Assembly (NCBI RefSeq): GCF_022179545.1
Contig: NZ_AP025518.1
Location: 6,014,001 to 6,078,000 of the forward strand
DNA from: Mycolicibacterium fortuitum subsp. fortuitum
GTDB lineage: Bacteria > Actinomycetota > Actinomycetes > Mycobacteriales > Mycobacteriaceae
Direction: 5' to 3'
DNA: 64,000 nucleotides
Below are positions 1 to 7,673 of the stretch, piece after piece (position 1 is the stretch's first letter; each line of letters starts with the position of its first letter). The position numbers and the translations under genes are program-made. The notes under the pieces were generated by a model, which saw only the letters and a list, made by a program, of their open reading frames with translations, did not search any database and was not told the DNA's origin.

Positions 1-116
1 CCGTCGGCGTGGTCGACAACGGCGACGCGCAGTCCCCGCTGATGCGCGTGATAGGCGTGGGCCAGGCCGACGATGCCTGCGCCGACCACCACGACGTCGT
101 AGCTGTGATTTCCCAT
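1..116 (-). CDS. FAD-dependent oxidoreductase, N-terminal fragment (DAO family)
   Basis: Only the first 38 or so residues lie in the window; the gene runs off the left edge. The visible protein begins MGNHSYDVVVVGAG and continues through a GAGIVG dinucleotide-binding turn, the Rossmann beta-alpha-beta that holds the ADP part of FAD, with an acidic residue (VVDH) closing the second strand. This is typical of the D-amino-acid oxidase/glycine oxidase superfamily, possibly the TIGR03364 subgroup, but the substrate cannot be read from this fragment. The ATG is supported by a promoter that predicts transcription starting exactly on it. Confidence 0.72.
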   Translation of the reverse strand, partial: MGNHSYDVVVVGAGIVGLAHAYHAHQRGLRVAVVDHAD

Positions 117-162
117 GCGGACACTGTGGTCCACATCACCGCAACTTGTCAATACAAGTTGG
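117..162 (-). promoter_or_regulatory. Promoter with a palindromic operator over the -35
   Basis: A perfect 8-bp inverted repeat, CAACTTGT-CAAT-ACAAGTTG, occupies 142-161. On the minus strand it contains a consensus -35 (TTGACA, 152-147). Eighteen bases on is the -10 candidate CACAGT (128-123), and a start 7 nt further falls on the A of the ATG at 116. A bound regulator would block RNA polymerase directly. The repeat looks like a GntR-type site, but the regulator gene is not visible here. Confidence 0.6.
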
Positions 163-205
163 AAGTTTTTACCTCGTGTCTATATATGTAAACGCCCGTT
201 CATCT

Positions 206-2083
206 TCACGGCGTGACGATGTCGAAGTTCGGGTCGGGCCGGTCCAGCGCCGCCAGGAGCGCAGGCAGGGCATCGGTGTCACCGGCGACCTCAAGTCCGG
301 GCGACGTCGCGTCGCCCGCCGCAAAGGCCAGCAGCCGCAACTTGTCGGCCAGCTTCACGGTGGTCTGCGCACTGCCCTCATCGGCAACGGCCTTGCGGTA
401 CACCAATACTCCGTTGCGGACCGTCACGCGGTAATTGGTGGACGTGTCCAGGAACGTCACGTCGATCGCGAGGTCCAGATCCCAGGCCCGCGGCCCGTTC
501 AGGCTGATGGCGAGGACGTCGAACATCTGCTCGGGGCTCAGCTGAGCCAGCATCGTCGGCGCGGTGACCTGCCCGGCGGTACCGAACTTGCCCTCGCGCA
601 GTTCCGTGGCTCCCGACAGGAAGAAGTTGCGCCACGTGGCGTTCTCGGCACCGTAGGCAAGCTGCTCGAAGGTGTCGGCGTAGAGCGCACGAGCCGGCTC
701 ATCCTCGGCATCGGTGAACATCACGTGATCCAGAAGTGTTGCCGCCCATCGAAAATCGCCCTCGTCGAACGCCTTGCGGGCCAGCTCGACGACCCGGTCC
801 ACACCGCCCATAGCCTCGACATAACGCGGTCCGAGCGCTTCGGGCGGGTGTGGCCACAGCCGGCCCGGGTTGCCGTCGAACCAGCCCATGTAGCGCTGAT
901 AAATCGCCTTGACGTTGTGGTTGACCGAGCCGTAGTAGCCGTGCGCATGCCAGGCCTGCTCCAGCGCGGGCGGCAGCTGGAACTGCTCGGCGATCTCCAC
1001 CCCGGTATAGCCCTGGTTGAGCTGACGCAGGGTCTGGTCGTGCAGATAGGCGTACAGATCCCGTTGCAGCGAAAGAAATTCCACGATCCGCTCACGGCCC
1101 CAGGTGGGCCAGTGGTGCGAGGCGAAGACCACGTCGGCGCGGTCGGCGAAGCTGTCGATGGCCTCCGTGAGGTAACCCGCCCAGCCATGTGGATCACGCA
1201 CCAGCGCGCCCCGCAAGGTCAACAGGTTGTGCAGATTGTGGGTGGCGTTCTCGGCCATGCACAGCGCGCGGAACTTGGGGAAGTAGAAGTGCATCTCCGC
1301 GGGCGCCTCGGTTCCGGGCGCCATCTGGAACTCGATCTCGACACCGTCGATGGTGTGGGTCTCACCGGTCCGGCGGATGTCGATGGTCGGCACTATGAGC
1401 GCCACCTCACCGGTGGATGTGTTCTGGCCGAGGCCGCAACCCACCTGCCCCTGCGGCCCGCGATCCAGCCGCGTGCCGTACATGTAGGTGGCGCGGCGGG
1501 TCATCGCGGTGCCGGCGTAGACGTTCTCCAGTACGGCGTGTTCGACGAAGCCCTCGGGTGCCAGCACCGCAACCTTGCCCGCGTCGACGTCGGCCTGCGA
1601 CGTGACGCCGAGGACACCACCGAAGTGGTCGCCGTGGCTGTGGGTGTAGATCACGGCGACCACCGGCCGGTCCCCGCGGTGTTCGCGGTACAACCCGATG
1701 GCTGCAGCGGCCACCTCGGTGGAGATCAACGGATCGATGACGATGACACCGCTGTCACCCTCGATGAAGCTGATGTTCGAGATATCGAGTCCGCGTACCT
1801 GGTAGATGCCAGGGACCACCTCGTAGAGGCCCTGCTTGGCGCACAGTTGCGACTGACGCCACAAGCTCGGGTGTACCGATGTCGGCGCATCCCCGTCCAA
1901 GAACGAGTAGGCGTCGTTGTCCCACACCACAGTTCCGTCGGCGGACTTCACCACGCACGGTTCGAGGGCGGCGATGAAGCCGCGGTCGGTGTCCTCGAAA
2001 TCACGGGTGTCCTCGAAGGGGAGATTCCCCAGGTGCGCGCGGTGGGCTGCCTCGATGACGGCGGCGGGCTGCTTCTGCTCCAT
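206..2083 (-). CDS. Alkylsulfatase, SdsA/BDS1-type metallo-beta-lactamase fold
   Basis: 625 residues. It should hydrolyse primary alkyl sulfate esters (SDS-like) to alcohol and sulfate. The metallo-beta-lactamase domain (about residues 85-340) carries the zinc motif THSHGDH at 147-153, followed by a second metal-ligand region AENATHNLHN. A dimerisation domain follows (about 370-510), and a C-terminal SCP2-like lipid-binding domain (about 510-625) ends the protein, the full SdsA1/Pdg layout. No signal peptide is evident. The gene starts 18 nt after the stop of an imine-reductase-like gene, so it is the third gene of a minus-strand operon whose first two genes are oxidoreductases; the HxlR regulator upstream is the likely controller. 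Confidence 0.9.
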   Translation of the reverse strand: MEQKQPAAVIEAAHRAHLGNLPFEDTRDFEDTDRGFIAALEPCVVKSADGTVVWDNDAYSFLDGDAPTSVHPSLWRQSQLCAKQGLYEVVPGIYQVRGLDISNISFIEGDSGVIVIDPLISTEVAAAAIGLYREHRGDRPVVAVIYTHSHGDHFGGVLGVTSQADVDAGKVAVLAPEGFVEHAVLENVYAGTAMTRRATYMYGTRLDRGPQGQVGCGLGQNTSTGEVALIVPTIDIRRTGETHTIDGVEIEFQMAPGTEAPAEMHFYFPKFRALCMAENATHNLHNLLTLRGALVRDPHGWAGYLTEAIDSFADRADVVFASHHWPTWGRERIVEFLSLQRDLYAYLHDQTLRQLNQGYTGVEIAEQFQLPPALEQAWHAHGYYGSVNHNVKAIYQRYMGWFDGNPGRLWPHPPEALGPRYVEAMGGVDRVVELARKAFDEGDFRWAATLLDHVMFTDAEDEPARALYADTFEQLAYGAENATWRNFFLSGATELREGKFGTAGQVTAPTMLAQLSPEQMFDVLAISLNGPRAWDLDLAIDVTFLDTSTNYRVTVRNGVLVYRKAVADEGSAQTTVKLADKLRLLAFAAGDATSPGLEVAGDTDALPALLAALDRPDPNFDIVTP

Positions 2084-2101
2084 ACCGACGAGCGTGCCAC
2101 C

Positions 2102-2974
2102 TCAAAGTGACGGCGCGGTCACGCTTGCCGGAATGATCCGGCTGATCTCATCGGCGCCGTGCCCGGCCTCGACCGCGGCATCCACATAACCCCGGAACGC
2201 TTCGAGCGCGCCGGCATCCAGACCCGCCGAAGCCGAGGCCGCGATCAGGTGCCGAACCGACGCTGCCACCGAGGACACCGACGCGCTGGCGCCACCGTGC
2301 CGGTCGGCCTCGACACGTTCGGCGATCTCGCCGAAGATCGGCGCCAGGATGGCGGCGATGTTGTTCGCGTGCGGCAGCAGCTCTGTCGGTGGGATGCCAT
2401 GCGCACCGGCCATCGCGAGGGCATGCACGAACCCGCTGACCGAAGTCCAGAACACATCGAGCAGGGCCATGTCGAAGGCTGCGGCGCGACCCACATCCGC
2501 ACCGACCCAACTGACCGTCGCCAACGCCTCGAGCACGTCCCGGTGGGCGTCGAAGAGGTCTCGCGGTCCGGCGAAAAGAATGCTGGCGGCGGGCGTTCCG
2601 ATGGTGCCTGTCGGCGTCATGATCGCCCCGTCCAGATAGCGTCCGCCGCGGGCGGTCACCAGCGCCTCGGTGCGGTACCCCGAATCGGGGATATCGGAGG
2701 ACAAGCCCACGACCACCCGTCCTGCGAGCGCGTCTCCGGCTGCGGTCAGCACGCTGTCCGCAGCCGCCTGATCGACGACGTTGACCAGGATGAGGTCGCA
2801 GGCCGCAGCTGCCTGCGCGGGTGTATCCGCCCACATCGCGCCGCGGGCACACAGCGCATCGGCCTTACCCGGAGTCCGATTCCACACCGTGGTGCGGTAT
2901 TTCGCCGACACCAGAGCGCCTGCCAGCGCCTGGCCCATCGGCCCCAGGCCGAGCACGCTCACAGTCGCGGTCAT
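2102..2974 (-). CDS. Imine-reductase-like NAD(P)-dependent oxidoreductase (second of pair)
   Basis: 290 residues. An N-terminal Rossmann domain (VLGLGPMG, residues 7-14; VWNRT at 30-34 typical of NADPH users) is followed by the long interdomain helix and C-terminal dimer helices of the 6-phosphogluconate/beta-hydroxyacid dehydrogenase superfamily. The motifs YLDGAIM and AAFDMALL, with Asp168 where imine reductases place their catalytic Asp/Tyr, argue for imine reductase rather than 3-hydroxyisobutyrate dehydrogenase, which would have a catalytic lysine here. The start ATG overlaps the stop of the upstream paralogue by 4 nt, so the two are translationally coupled. The substrate is unknown. Confidence 0.82.
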   Translation of the reverse strand: MTATVSVLGLGPMGQALAGALVSAKYRTTVWNRTPGKADALCARGAMWADTPAQAAAACDLILVNVVDQAAADSVLTAAGDALAGRVVVGLSSDIPDSGYRTEALVTARGGRYLDGAIMTPTGTIGTPAASILFAGPRDLFDAHRDVLEALATVSWVGADVGRAAAFDMALLDVFWTSVSGFVHALAMAGAHGIPPTELLPHANNIAAILAPIFGEIAERVEADRHGGASASVSSVAASVRHLIAASASAGLDAGALEAFRGYVDAAVEAGHGADEISRIIPASVTAPSL

Positions 2975-3846
2975 GCGGCGTCTCCGTTCTTGATGCTCTC
3001 GATGATGCGGGGGAAGCCGTCGTTTCCGTGGCCCGCGTCGATCTGGCGGTGGATCAGCCGCTGCACCATGTCGACGACTTCGGTGCTGATCCCTTGGTCC
3101 CGGCTGGCGTTGATGATGTCGGTGAGGTCGGAGAAGTGCAGGCTCTGCTGGCCGGGCACCGAGTAATCCCCGCCGTCGATGACCGTCGCGTATTCGCCGA
3201 TCGCGGGCATGAGCGCAGGCAGCCACGCCGCGGTGCGGGCGGCGAACTCCTTCGCGGACACTCCCGCCGCTCCCACCATGGCGGCCCCGTGCGCGAAGCC
3301 CGCGAACATCACATACATCGCCGACAGAAGTGCGAGGTCATACAGCGACGCCATGCCTGCGTCATCACCGAAGTATTCGGTAGCACCCCACAGTTCGAGG
3401 AGCTCGCGATGCTCCTCGAACACGGTGGCCGAGCCGCTGTAGAGGATCGCCGACTGCGGTGTTGCGATCATCTCGGGCGTGGCCATGATGCCGCCGTCGA
3501 GGTATTCGGCACCGTGGGAAGCGGCCCAGCGAGCCAGCTCGCGCGCACCGTTCGGTGATGTCGTGGTCAGGTTCACCAGCCGTCGTCCGGCCAGCCGGTG
3601 CACCACCGGGTCGAGAACTTCATGCACCGAGGCCTGATCGAAAAGGCAGACCACGATGAGGTCGGCGTCGAGGGCCTGCGCCGGATCGGCTGCCGCGGTG
3701 GCGCCTTCCTCGACGAGCGCGGCGGTCCGCGCGGCGGTGCGGTTCCAGACCAACGTCGGGTGGCCCGCGTTCATGGCGGTACGGGCCAGCACCGAGCCCA
3801 TGTCACCCAGACCGAGAAAACTGACCGAATGGCGTGTGAAAGTCAT
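2971..3846 (-). CDS. Imine-reductase-like NAD(P)-dependent oxidoreductase (first of pair)
   Basis: 291 residues, a diverged paralogue of the next gene. FLGLGDMG (10-17) is the cofactor loop, VWNRT follows strand 2, YLDGGIM and AILYSGS are family signatures, and ASLYDLALL places Asp170 at the expected catalytic position. It is the first gene of the operon, separated by about 100 bp from the divergent HxlR regulator. I chose the ATG at 3846; an in-frame start at 3882 would run into the operator region. Two different imine reductases made together may form a heteromer or cover different substrates; that is inference. Confidence 0.83.
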   Translation of the reverse strand: MTFTRHSVSFLGLGDMGSVLARTAMNAGHPTLVWNRTAARTAALVEEGATAAADPAQALDADLIVVCLFDQASVHEVLDPVVHRLAGRRLVNLTTTSPNGARELARWAASHGAEYLDGGIMATPEMIATPQSAILYSGSATVFEEHRELLELWGATEYFGDDAGMASLYDLALLSAMYVMFAGFAHGAAMVGAAGVSAKEFAARTAAWLPALMPAIGEYATVIDGGDYSVPGQQSLHFSDLTDIINASRDQGISTEVVDMVQRLIHRQIDAGHGNDGFPRIIESIKNGDAA

Positions 3847-3889
3847 GCCACTATCGTTGGAGAGACACTGAGCATCCGACAAGTACTCA

Positions 3890-3916
3890 CTAAAAAGTGC
3901 GATACTTACTTTTTAG
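3890..3916. promoter_or_regulatory. Inverted-repeat operator between HxlR gene and imine-reductase operon
   Basis: A perfect 9-bp inverted repeat, CTAAAAAGT (3890-3898) and ACTTTTTAG (3908-3916), separated by 9 bp, is centred in the divergent intergenic region. It is unusually AT-rich for this genome. Its size and position fit the binding site of a dimeric winged-helix HxlR protein that controls both itself and the operon. Confidence 0.65.
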
Positions 3917-3949
3917 AAACTATTGGCTTTGAACTGCAAGGATTCTGAG

Positions 3950-4288
3950 ATGAGCCAGCTGGGCAAGTACACCTGCGGACTCGACGCGGCGTTCGCCGTG
4001 GTGGACGGCAAGTGGAAGCCGTTGATTCTGTGGGAGCTTCAGGAAGGGCCGAAACGCTTCAACGCGTTGCACCGCAGCCTGCCCGGGGTGTCCCAGAAGA
4101 TGCTGACCCAGCACCTCAAAGAGCTTCAGCGCCATGGCGTCGTGCACCGAGAGAGCTATCACGAGGTGCCCCCGCGGGTGGAGTACTCCATGACACCGGC
4201 CGGCCGGGAGCTACTCGAATCCCTTGAGCCGCTGGGTAACTGGGCCACCAAGCACATCGCGCTGATCTGCGAGGGCGAAGCGGTCTAG
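3950..4288 (+). CDS. HxlR-family winged-helix transcriptional regulator
   Basis: 112 residues, the normal size of this family. The protein opens with the conserved CGLDAAFAVVDGKWKPLILW segment and has the recognition region LPGVSQKMLTQHLKELQ, then the wing YHEVPPRVEYSMTPAGREL. The ATG at 3950 is preceded by AAGGA at 3938-3942; an earlier in-frame ATG at 3923 lacks a ribosome site. HxlR proteins often sense reactive electrophiles through an N-terminal cysteine, and one is present (Cys at about position 7). It is divergent from the imine-reductase/alkylsulfatase operon and probably controls it. Confidence 0.9.
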   Translation: MSQLGKYTCGLDAAFAVVDGKWKPLILWELQEGPKRFNALHRSLPGVSQKMLTQHLKELQRHGVVHRESYHEVPPRVEYSMTPAGRELLESLEPLGNWATKHIALICEGEAV

Positions 4289-4295
4289 CCGCTCC

Positions 4296-4796
4296 TCACA
4301 GCCGGTCCACGGTGTGCAGACTGACGTCGGACAGCACCCCGGCGGTGATGCGCGCCGTCATGTACGTGCAGTACGGCTGGCGCCGCCGGTCGGTCGGCGA
4401 CCCCGGATTCAGCAGGCGCAGGCCGGTTTTCGCGGTGGTGTCCCACGGGATGTGGCTGTGCCCGAACACCAGGACGTCGGTTCCGGGATAGTCCCTGGCC
4501 ATGCGTGCTTCCCGGCCGGTGGCCGCACCGGTCTCGTGCACCACCGTGAATCGCAGCCCGTCCAGCGTCACGTCGGCGCGCTCGGGCAGCCGCCTACGCA
4601 ACTCCGCGCCATCGTTGTTGCCCCAGCAGCCGATCAGATGCGCCGCACGTGAACTGAGCGCGTCGAGCAGCGCGGGATCGGCCCAATCACCAGCGTGGAC
4701 AACCACATCCGCCTGGTCCACCTCATCCCAGACCTGAGCCGGGAGATCCTTGGCGCGCTTGGGTACATGGGTGTCGGCGATGAGCAGCAGCCGCAT
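4296..4796 (-). CDS. Calcineurin-like phosphodiesterase (YfcE/MJ0936 type)
   Basis: 166 residues. All metal-binding blocks of the family can be read: ADTHVPKR (D-x-H), HAGDWAD (GD), GCWGNND (GNxD) and VFGHSHIP (GHSH). Such small cytosolic enzymes hydrolyse phosphodiesters with Mn2+; the natural substrate is unknown. The ATG at 4796 is two bases downstream of the start predicted from a -10 box TAGGCT (minus strand, 4810-4805). It is convergent with the HxlR gene, with 7 bp between stops. Confidence 0.86.
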   Translation of the reverse strand: MRLLLIADTHVPKRAKDLPAQVWDEVDQADVVVHAGDWADPALLDALSSRAAHLIGCWGNNDGAELRRRLPERADVTLDGLRFTVVHETGAATGREARMARDYPGTDVLVFGHSHIPWDTTAKTGLRLLNPGSPTDRRRQPYCTYMTARITAGVLSDVSLHTVDRL

Positions 4797-4860
4797 GCCA
4801 GCCGAGCCTACGTGACCGATGCGGGTGAACCCGGGATCCGGCACGGCTTACACTCCGACC
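4797..4860. promoter_or_regulatory. Divergent leaderless promoters
   Basis: Minus strand: TAGGCT at 4810-4805 predicts a start 2 nt before the ATG at 4796. Plus strand: TACACT at 4849-4854 predicts a start exactly at the ATG at 4861. Both fit the mycobacterial TANNNT -10 rule. Confidence 0.55.
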
Positions 4861-5217
4861 ATGGATCTACTACGCAACGTAGTTGTTTATGCGCATCTCC
4901 TCGGTTTCGCAGTCATGGTCGGCGCCTGGATCGCAGAGGCCGTGGCCCGTCGCTTCCTGATCACCCCGGTGATGACCTACGGCATGACGCTCTCCCTCAT
5001 CACCGGTCTGGCCCTGGCCGCGCCGTGGCCGGCCGGCATCGTGCTGAACTACCCCAAGATCGGCACCAAGCTGATCATCCTGGTGGCACTGGGTGCCGTG
5101 CTGGGCATCGGCACGGCCCGCCAGCGTCGCGCCGGCGGCCAACCGGTCATGGGACTGTTCATCGCCGCGGGTGCCTTACCCCTGCTCGCGTCGGCGATCG
5201 CGGTGCTCTGGAACTGA
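4861..5217 (+). CDS. Conserved small integral membrane protein, four helices
   Basis: 118 residues, mostly hydrophobic, with four predicted membrane segments (about 7-24, 35-55, 64-84 and 95-115). Only short loops separate them, including a basic loop TARQRRAG. It has no cofactor motif; similar actinobacterial proteins are sometimes annotated as Fe-S proteins, but I see no cysteine cluster, so I do not adopt that name. A -10 box TACACT ends 7 nt before the ATG, supporting this start and a leaderless transcript. Confidence 0.8.
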   Translation: MDLLRNVVVYAHLLGFAVMVGAWIAEAVARRFLITPVMTYGMTLSLITGLALAAPWPAGIVLNYPKIGTKLIILVALGAVLGIGTARQRRAGGQPVMGLFIAAGALPLLASAIAVLWN

Positions 5218-5458
5218 GGCCCCGGCCTCGAACCTGAGCTGAACCTGAGACGTTCCCGTAAAGTTAACTGGCAAAGAACATTTGTCGGCAGGTACGGGGA
5301 CGATGGGTCACAGACACGCCATGGCAACGGCCAGGGTCATGCGCACGGCGGCATTCACGGGATGCAACTCACCGCACGGTGACGTGCGGGTCCGGGCACG
5401 GGTGCGCCCGGCCGCGTCTGAACGTCAAACCCACCAGTTGCGGACCTCGACATCCACG

Positions 5459-5692
5459 ATGGCCGGCCGGTCGCCGTGGATGAACGATCGCGTCACCGTG
5501 CTGCGCCGGTTCCTGGCCGAGTTGCACGGCCTGCACCTGCCGCCCGAGCTGGCTCGGGTTCAGGTGGCCGGCCACATCGAACTCCTGGTGTCGGTGCTCC
5601 GATTGAACCGGCAGAGCGCGCGCCAGTTCGTCACCGACGATGTCCTGCGCGAGATGGCCGTGGACATCGCCACTGCCGTCGCGTCCGACTAG
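5459..5692 (+). CDS. Small hypothetical protein
   Basis: 77 residues from the ATG at 5459, or 70 from the next ATG. Codon third positions are strongly G/C in this frame and the sequence is helical and amphipathic (RRFLAELHGLHL, LLVSVLRLNRQSARQF), which argues for a real gene. No known family was recognised. The open frame continues upstream to about 5282, but that part is arginine-rich with poor codon bias and looks non-coding. The start is uncertain; there is no clear ribosome site. Confidence 0.45.
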   Translation: MAGRSPWMNDRVTVLRRFLAELHGLHLPPELARVQVAGHIELLVSVLRLNRQSARQFVTDDVLREMAVDIATAVASD

Positions 5693-5801
5693 TCCCCATC
5701 GGGCCTCGACCCCGCCCGTCACCCGCCGAGATCGACACCACGGTCGTGGCGTCGCAAGAATCACAGCCCTGACGTCGATCTCGACGAACAGGACAAACAA
5801 A

Positions 5802-5836
5802 TCGAGGCGCGGTCCGCAGACCGCGCCTCGACTTTT
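5802..5836. terminator. Bidirectional intrinsic terminator
   Basis: A 12-bp perfect stem, TCGAGGCGCGGT and ACCGCGCCTCGA, with a 6-nt loop (5814-5819), followed by CTTTT on the plus strand and a T-rich run (TTTGTTTG) on the minus strand. It can end the small hypothetical gene from the left and the tRNA-Arg transcript from the right. Confidence 0.8.
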
Positions 5837-5842
5837 CCAGAG

Positions 5843-5915
5843 TGCGCCCGAAGGGATTCGAACCCCTAACCTTCTGATCCGTAGTCAGATGCTCTATCCG
5901 TTGAGCTACGGGCGC
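5843..5915 (-). tRNA. tRNA-Arg (anticodon ACG)
   Basis: 73-nt cloverleaf. The 7-bp acceptor stem GCGCCCG/CGGGCGC, a D-arm with AGCTCAACGGATAGAGC, an anticodon loop reading CTACGGA (anticodon ACG) and a T-arm with GGTTCGAATCC are all readable. The discriminator is A; CCA is not encoded. Confidence 0.95.
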
Positions 5916-5955
5916 CTGTCGTTATTCAGTTGTGCGGTTGACAAGTCAACCGTGG

Positions 5956-6044
5956 CGGAGGCGAGAGGATTTGAACCTCCGGTCCCCGGTAAGGGGGACA
6001 ACTCATTAGCAGTGAGTCCCATTCGGCCGCTCTGGCACGCCTCC
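5956..6044 (-). tRNA. tRNA-Ser (anticodon GCT)
   Basis: 89-nt type-II tRNA with the long variable arm typical of serine. Acceptor stem GGAGGCG/CGCCTCC, anticodon loop ACTGCTAAT (anticodon GCT), T-loop GGTTCAAATCC, discriminator G. It lies 40 bp upstream of tRNA-Arg on the same strand, so the two may be cotranscribed. Confidence 0.95.
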
Positions 6045-6120
6045 TTTGAACTTCTGTGAGGGTACCGGACTCCGTCCTGTCGTCCGAAACCGCCGAGGGC
6101 ACACAGTACACAGCCTCCCC

Positions 6121-6126
6121 TATTCT
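6121..6126 (+). promoter_or_regulatory. -10 box of the aminotransferase gene
   Basis: TATTCT lies exactly 6 nt before the GTG at 6133, predicting transcription from the G of the start codon (leaderless). Confidence 0.6.
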
Positions 6127-6132
6127 GGCCAA

Positions 6133-7215
6133 GTGAGTATCCGTTTGCGCCCCGAAATGGCCGACCTTCCGGCGTACGCACCAGGCAAAACAGTTCCGGG
6201 CGCAATCAAGATCGCGAGCAACGAAACCGTGCATCCGCCGCTGCCGAGCGTGCGCGAGGCGATCCTGCGAGCCACCGAGAACATCAACCGCTATCCCGAC
6301 AACGGGTACGTAGACCTGCGCGAACACCTCGCCAAGCACGTCGGCTTCGCCCCGGAGAATGTGGCTGTCGGCTGCGGTTCGGTGAGCCTGTGCCAGCAGT
6401 TGATACAAATCACATCCACCGTTGGCGACGAAGTCGTGTACGGATGGCGCAGTTTCGAGATCTATCCGCTGCAGATCCGCACCGCGGGGGCGACGGGCAT
6501 TCCGGTGCCGCTGCGTGACGAGACTCACGATCTGGACGCGATCCTCGCGGCGATCACGGACCGGACCCGGCTGATCTTCGTCTGCAACCCGAACAACCCG
6601 ACTTCCACCGTGGTCGAGCCCGAGGCGCTGGCCCGGTTCGTGGCGGCGGTGCCCGACGACATCCTGATCGTGCTCGACGAGGCCTACGTGGAGTACATCC
6701 GCGACGGCTTGCTGCCCGACAGCCTCGGACTGGTCCGCTCGCACCGCAATGTGGTTGTTCTGCGCACCTTCTCGAAGGCCTACGGGCTGGCCGGCCTGCG
6801 GGTCGGGTACGCCGTCGCCGATCCGGAGATCGTGACCGCCCTGGGCAAGGTCTACGTGCCCTTCAGCGCCACGAGCGTGTCCCAGGCCGCGGCCATCGCC
6901 TCGCTCGAGGCCGCCGACGAACTTCTGGCCCGCACCGACGCCGTCGTCGCCGAGCGCACCCGTGTCAGCGCGGCCCTGCGTGACGCCGGATTCACGCTCC
7001 CGCCGTCGCAAGCCAACTTCGTCTGGTTACCTTTGGCCGAACGCACTCTGGACTTCGTCGCCAGGGCCGCCGACAACCGGATCATCGTGCGCCCGTACGG
7101 TGAAGACGGCGTGCGAGTCACCATCGGGGCCCCGCACGAGAACGACGCCTTCCTGGAATTCGCCCAGCGCTGGATCGAGGGCGACGCCGGGACTCGGACA
7201 GGAGAGACCAAGTGA
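6133..7215 (+). CDS. pat: Aromatic amino acid / histidinol-phosphate aminotransferase
   Basis: 360 residues, a fold-type I PLP aminotransferase of the HisC family. Visible signatures: the N-terminal ASNET segment, CNPNNPTSTVV for substrate and PLP contact, VLDEAYVEY with the PLP-anchoring Asp, and TFSKAYGLAGLRVGY containing the Schiff-base lysine. By position it is the orthologue of M. tuberculosis Rv3772 (pat, earlier hisC2), a phenylalanine/aromatic aminotransferase distinct from the hisC of the histidine operon. The GTG at 6133 follows a perfectly spaced -10 box; the more upstream TTG lies inside the tRNA region. Its stop overlaps the next gene by 4 nt. Confidence 0.88.
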   Translation: MSIRLRPEMADLPAYAPGKTVPGAIKIASNETVHPPLPSVREAILRATENINRYPDNGYVDLREHLAKHVGFAPENVAVGCGSVSLCQQLIQITSTVGDEVVYGWRSFEIYPLQIRTAGATGIPVPLRDETHDLDAILAAITDRTRLIFVCNPNNPTSTVVEPEALARFVAAVPDDILIVLDEAYVEYIRDGLLPDSLGLVRSHRNVVVLRTFSKAYGLAGLRVGYAVADPEIVTALGKVYVPFSATSVSQAAAIASLEAADELLARTDAVVAERTRVSAALRDAGFTLPPSQANFVWLPLAERTLDFVARAADNRIIVRPYGEDGVRVTIGAPHENDAFLEFAQRWIEGDAGTRTGETK

Positions 7216-7673
7216 ACGGTGTACGCGGCACGTTCGACGGATTCGTCAGCCGCGAGGGGCAGATCCCCGACGCCGAGCTCGACGCGTTCTGGGCGCTGCT
7301 GAAGCCCGCGAGCATCGACTTCATGCTCGGCGAGTGGAAGGGTGGCGAGTTCCAGACCGGCCACAAGGCCAACGGATTCATGAACCGGCTCAATTGGTTC
7401 GGCAAGACGTTCCGCTCGGCCGCCGAGGCGCAGCCGCTCGTGTGCCTGGACGCCGACGGCAACAAGTTCTCCAACACCGAGGCCATGAACGGCGAGGCCA
7501 GCCTGTGGCTGGAGGAGTTCCGCGGCGAGGTGACCGCCACCATGGTCTACGACGGCCGTCCCGTGCACGACCACTTCAAAGTGGTCGACGACAACACCGT
7601 GGTCGGCATCATGAACGGCAAGGCCGCCGTGGTTGACGGCCGGTACCTGTACTTCTACCTGCAGCGCGTCTAG
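7212..7673 (+). CDS. GXWXG/DUF4334 domain protein
   Basis: 153 residues. The motif GEWKGGEF (GxWxG) opens the small N-terminal module, and the rest, ending with FKVVDDNTVVGIMNGK and YLYFYLQRV, matches the DUF4334 beta-rich domain. No catalytic function is assigned to these proteins; a lipocalin-like ligand-binding role has been suggested from the motif. The GTG start overlaps the aminotransferase stop (GTGA), so the two are coupled. It is convergent with, and overlaps by 4 nt, the next minus-strand gene. Confidence 0.85.
   Translation: MNGVRGTFDGFVSREGQIPDAELDAFWALLKPASIDFMLGEWKGGEFQTGHKANGFMNRLNWFGKTFRSAAEAQPLVCLDADGNKFSNTEAMNGEASLWLEEFRGEVTATMVYDGRPVHDHFKVVDDNTVVGIMNGKAAVVDGRYLYFYLQRV

Noticed and set aside
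146..2110. 654-residue plus-strand open frame across the alkylsulfatase
   Set aside because: Antisense shadow. The minus-strand gene has full domain motifs and codon bias; the shadow is Arg/His/Gln-rich and motif-free.
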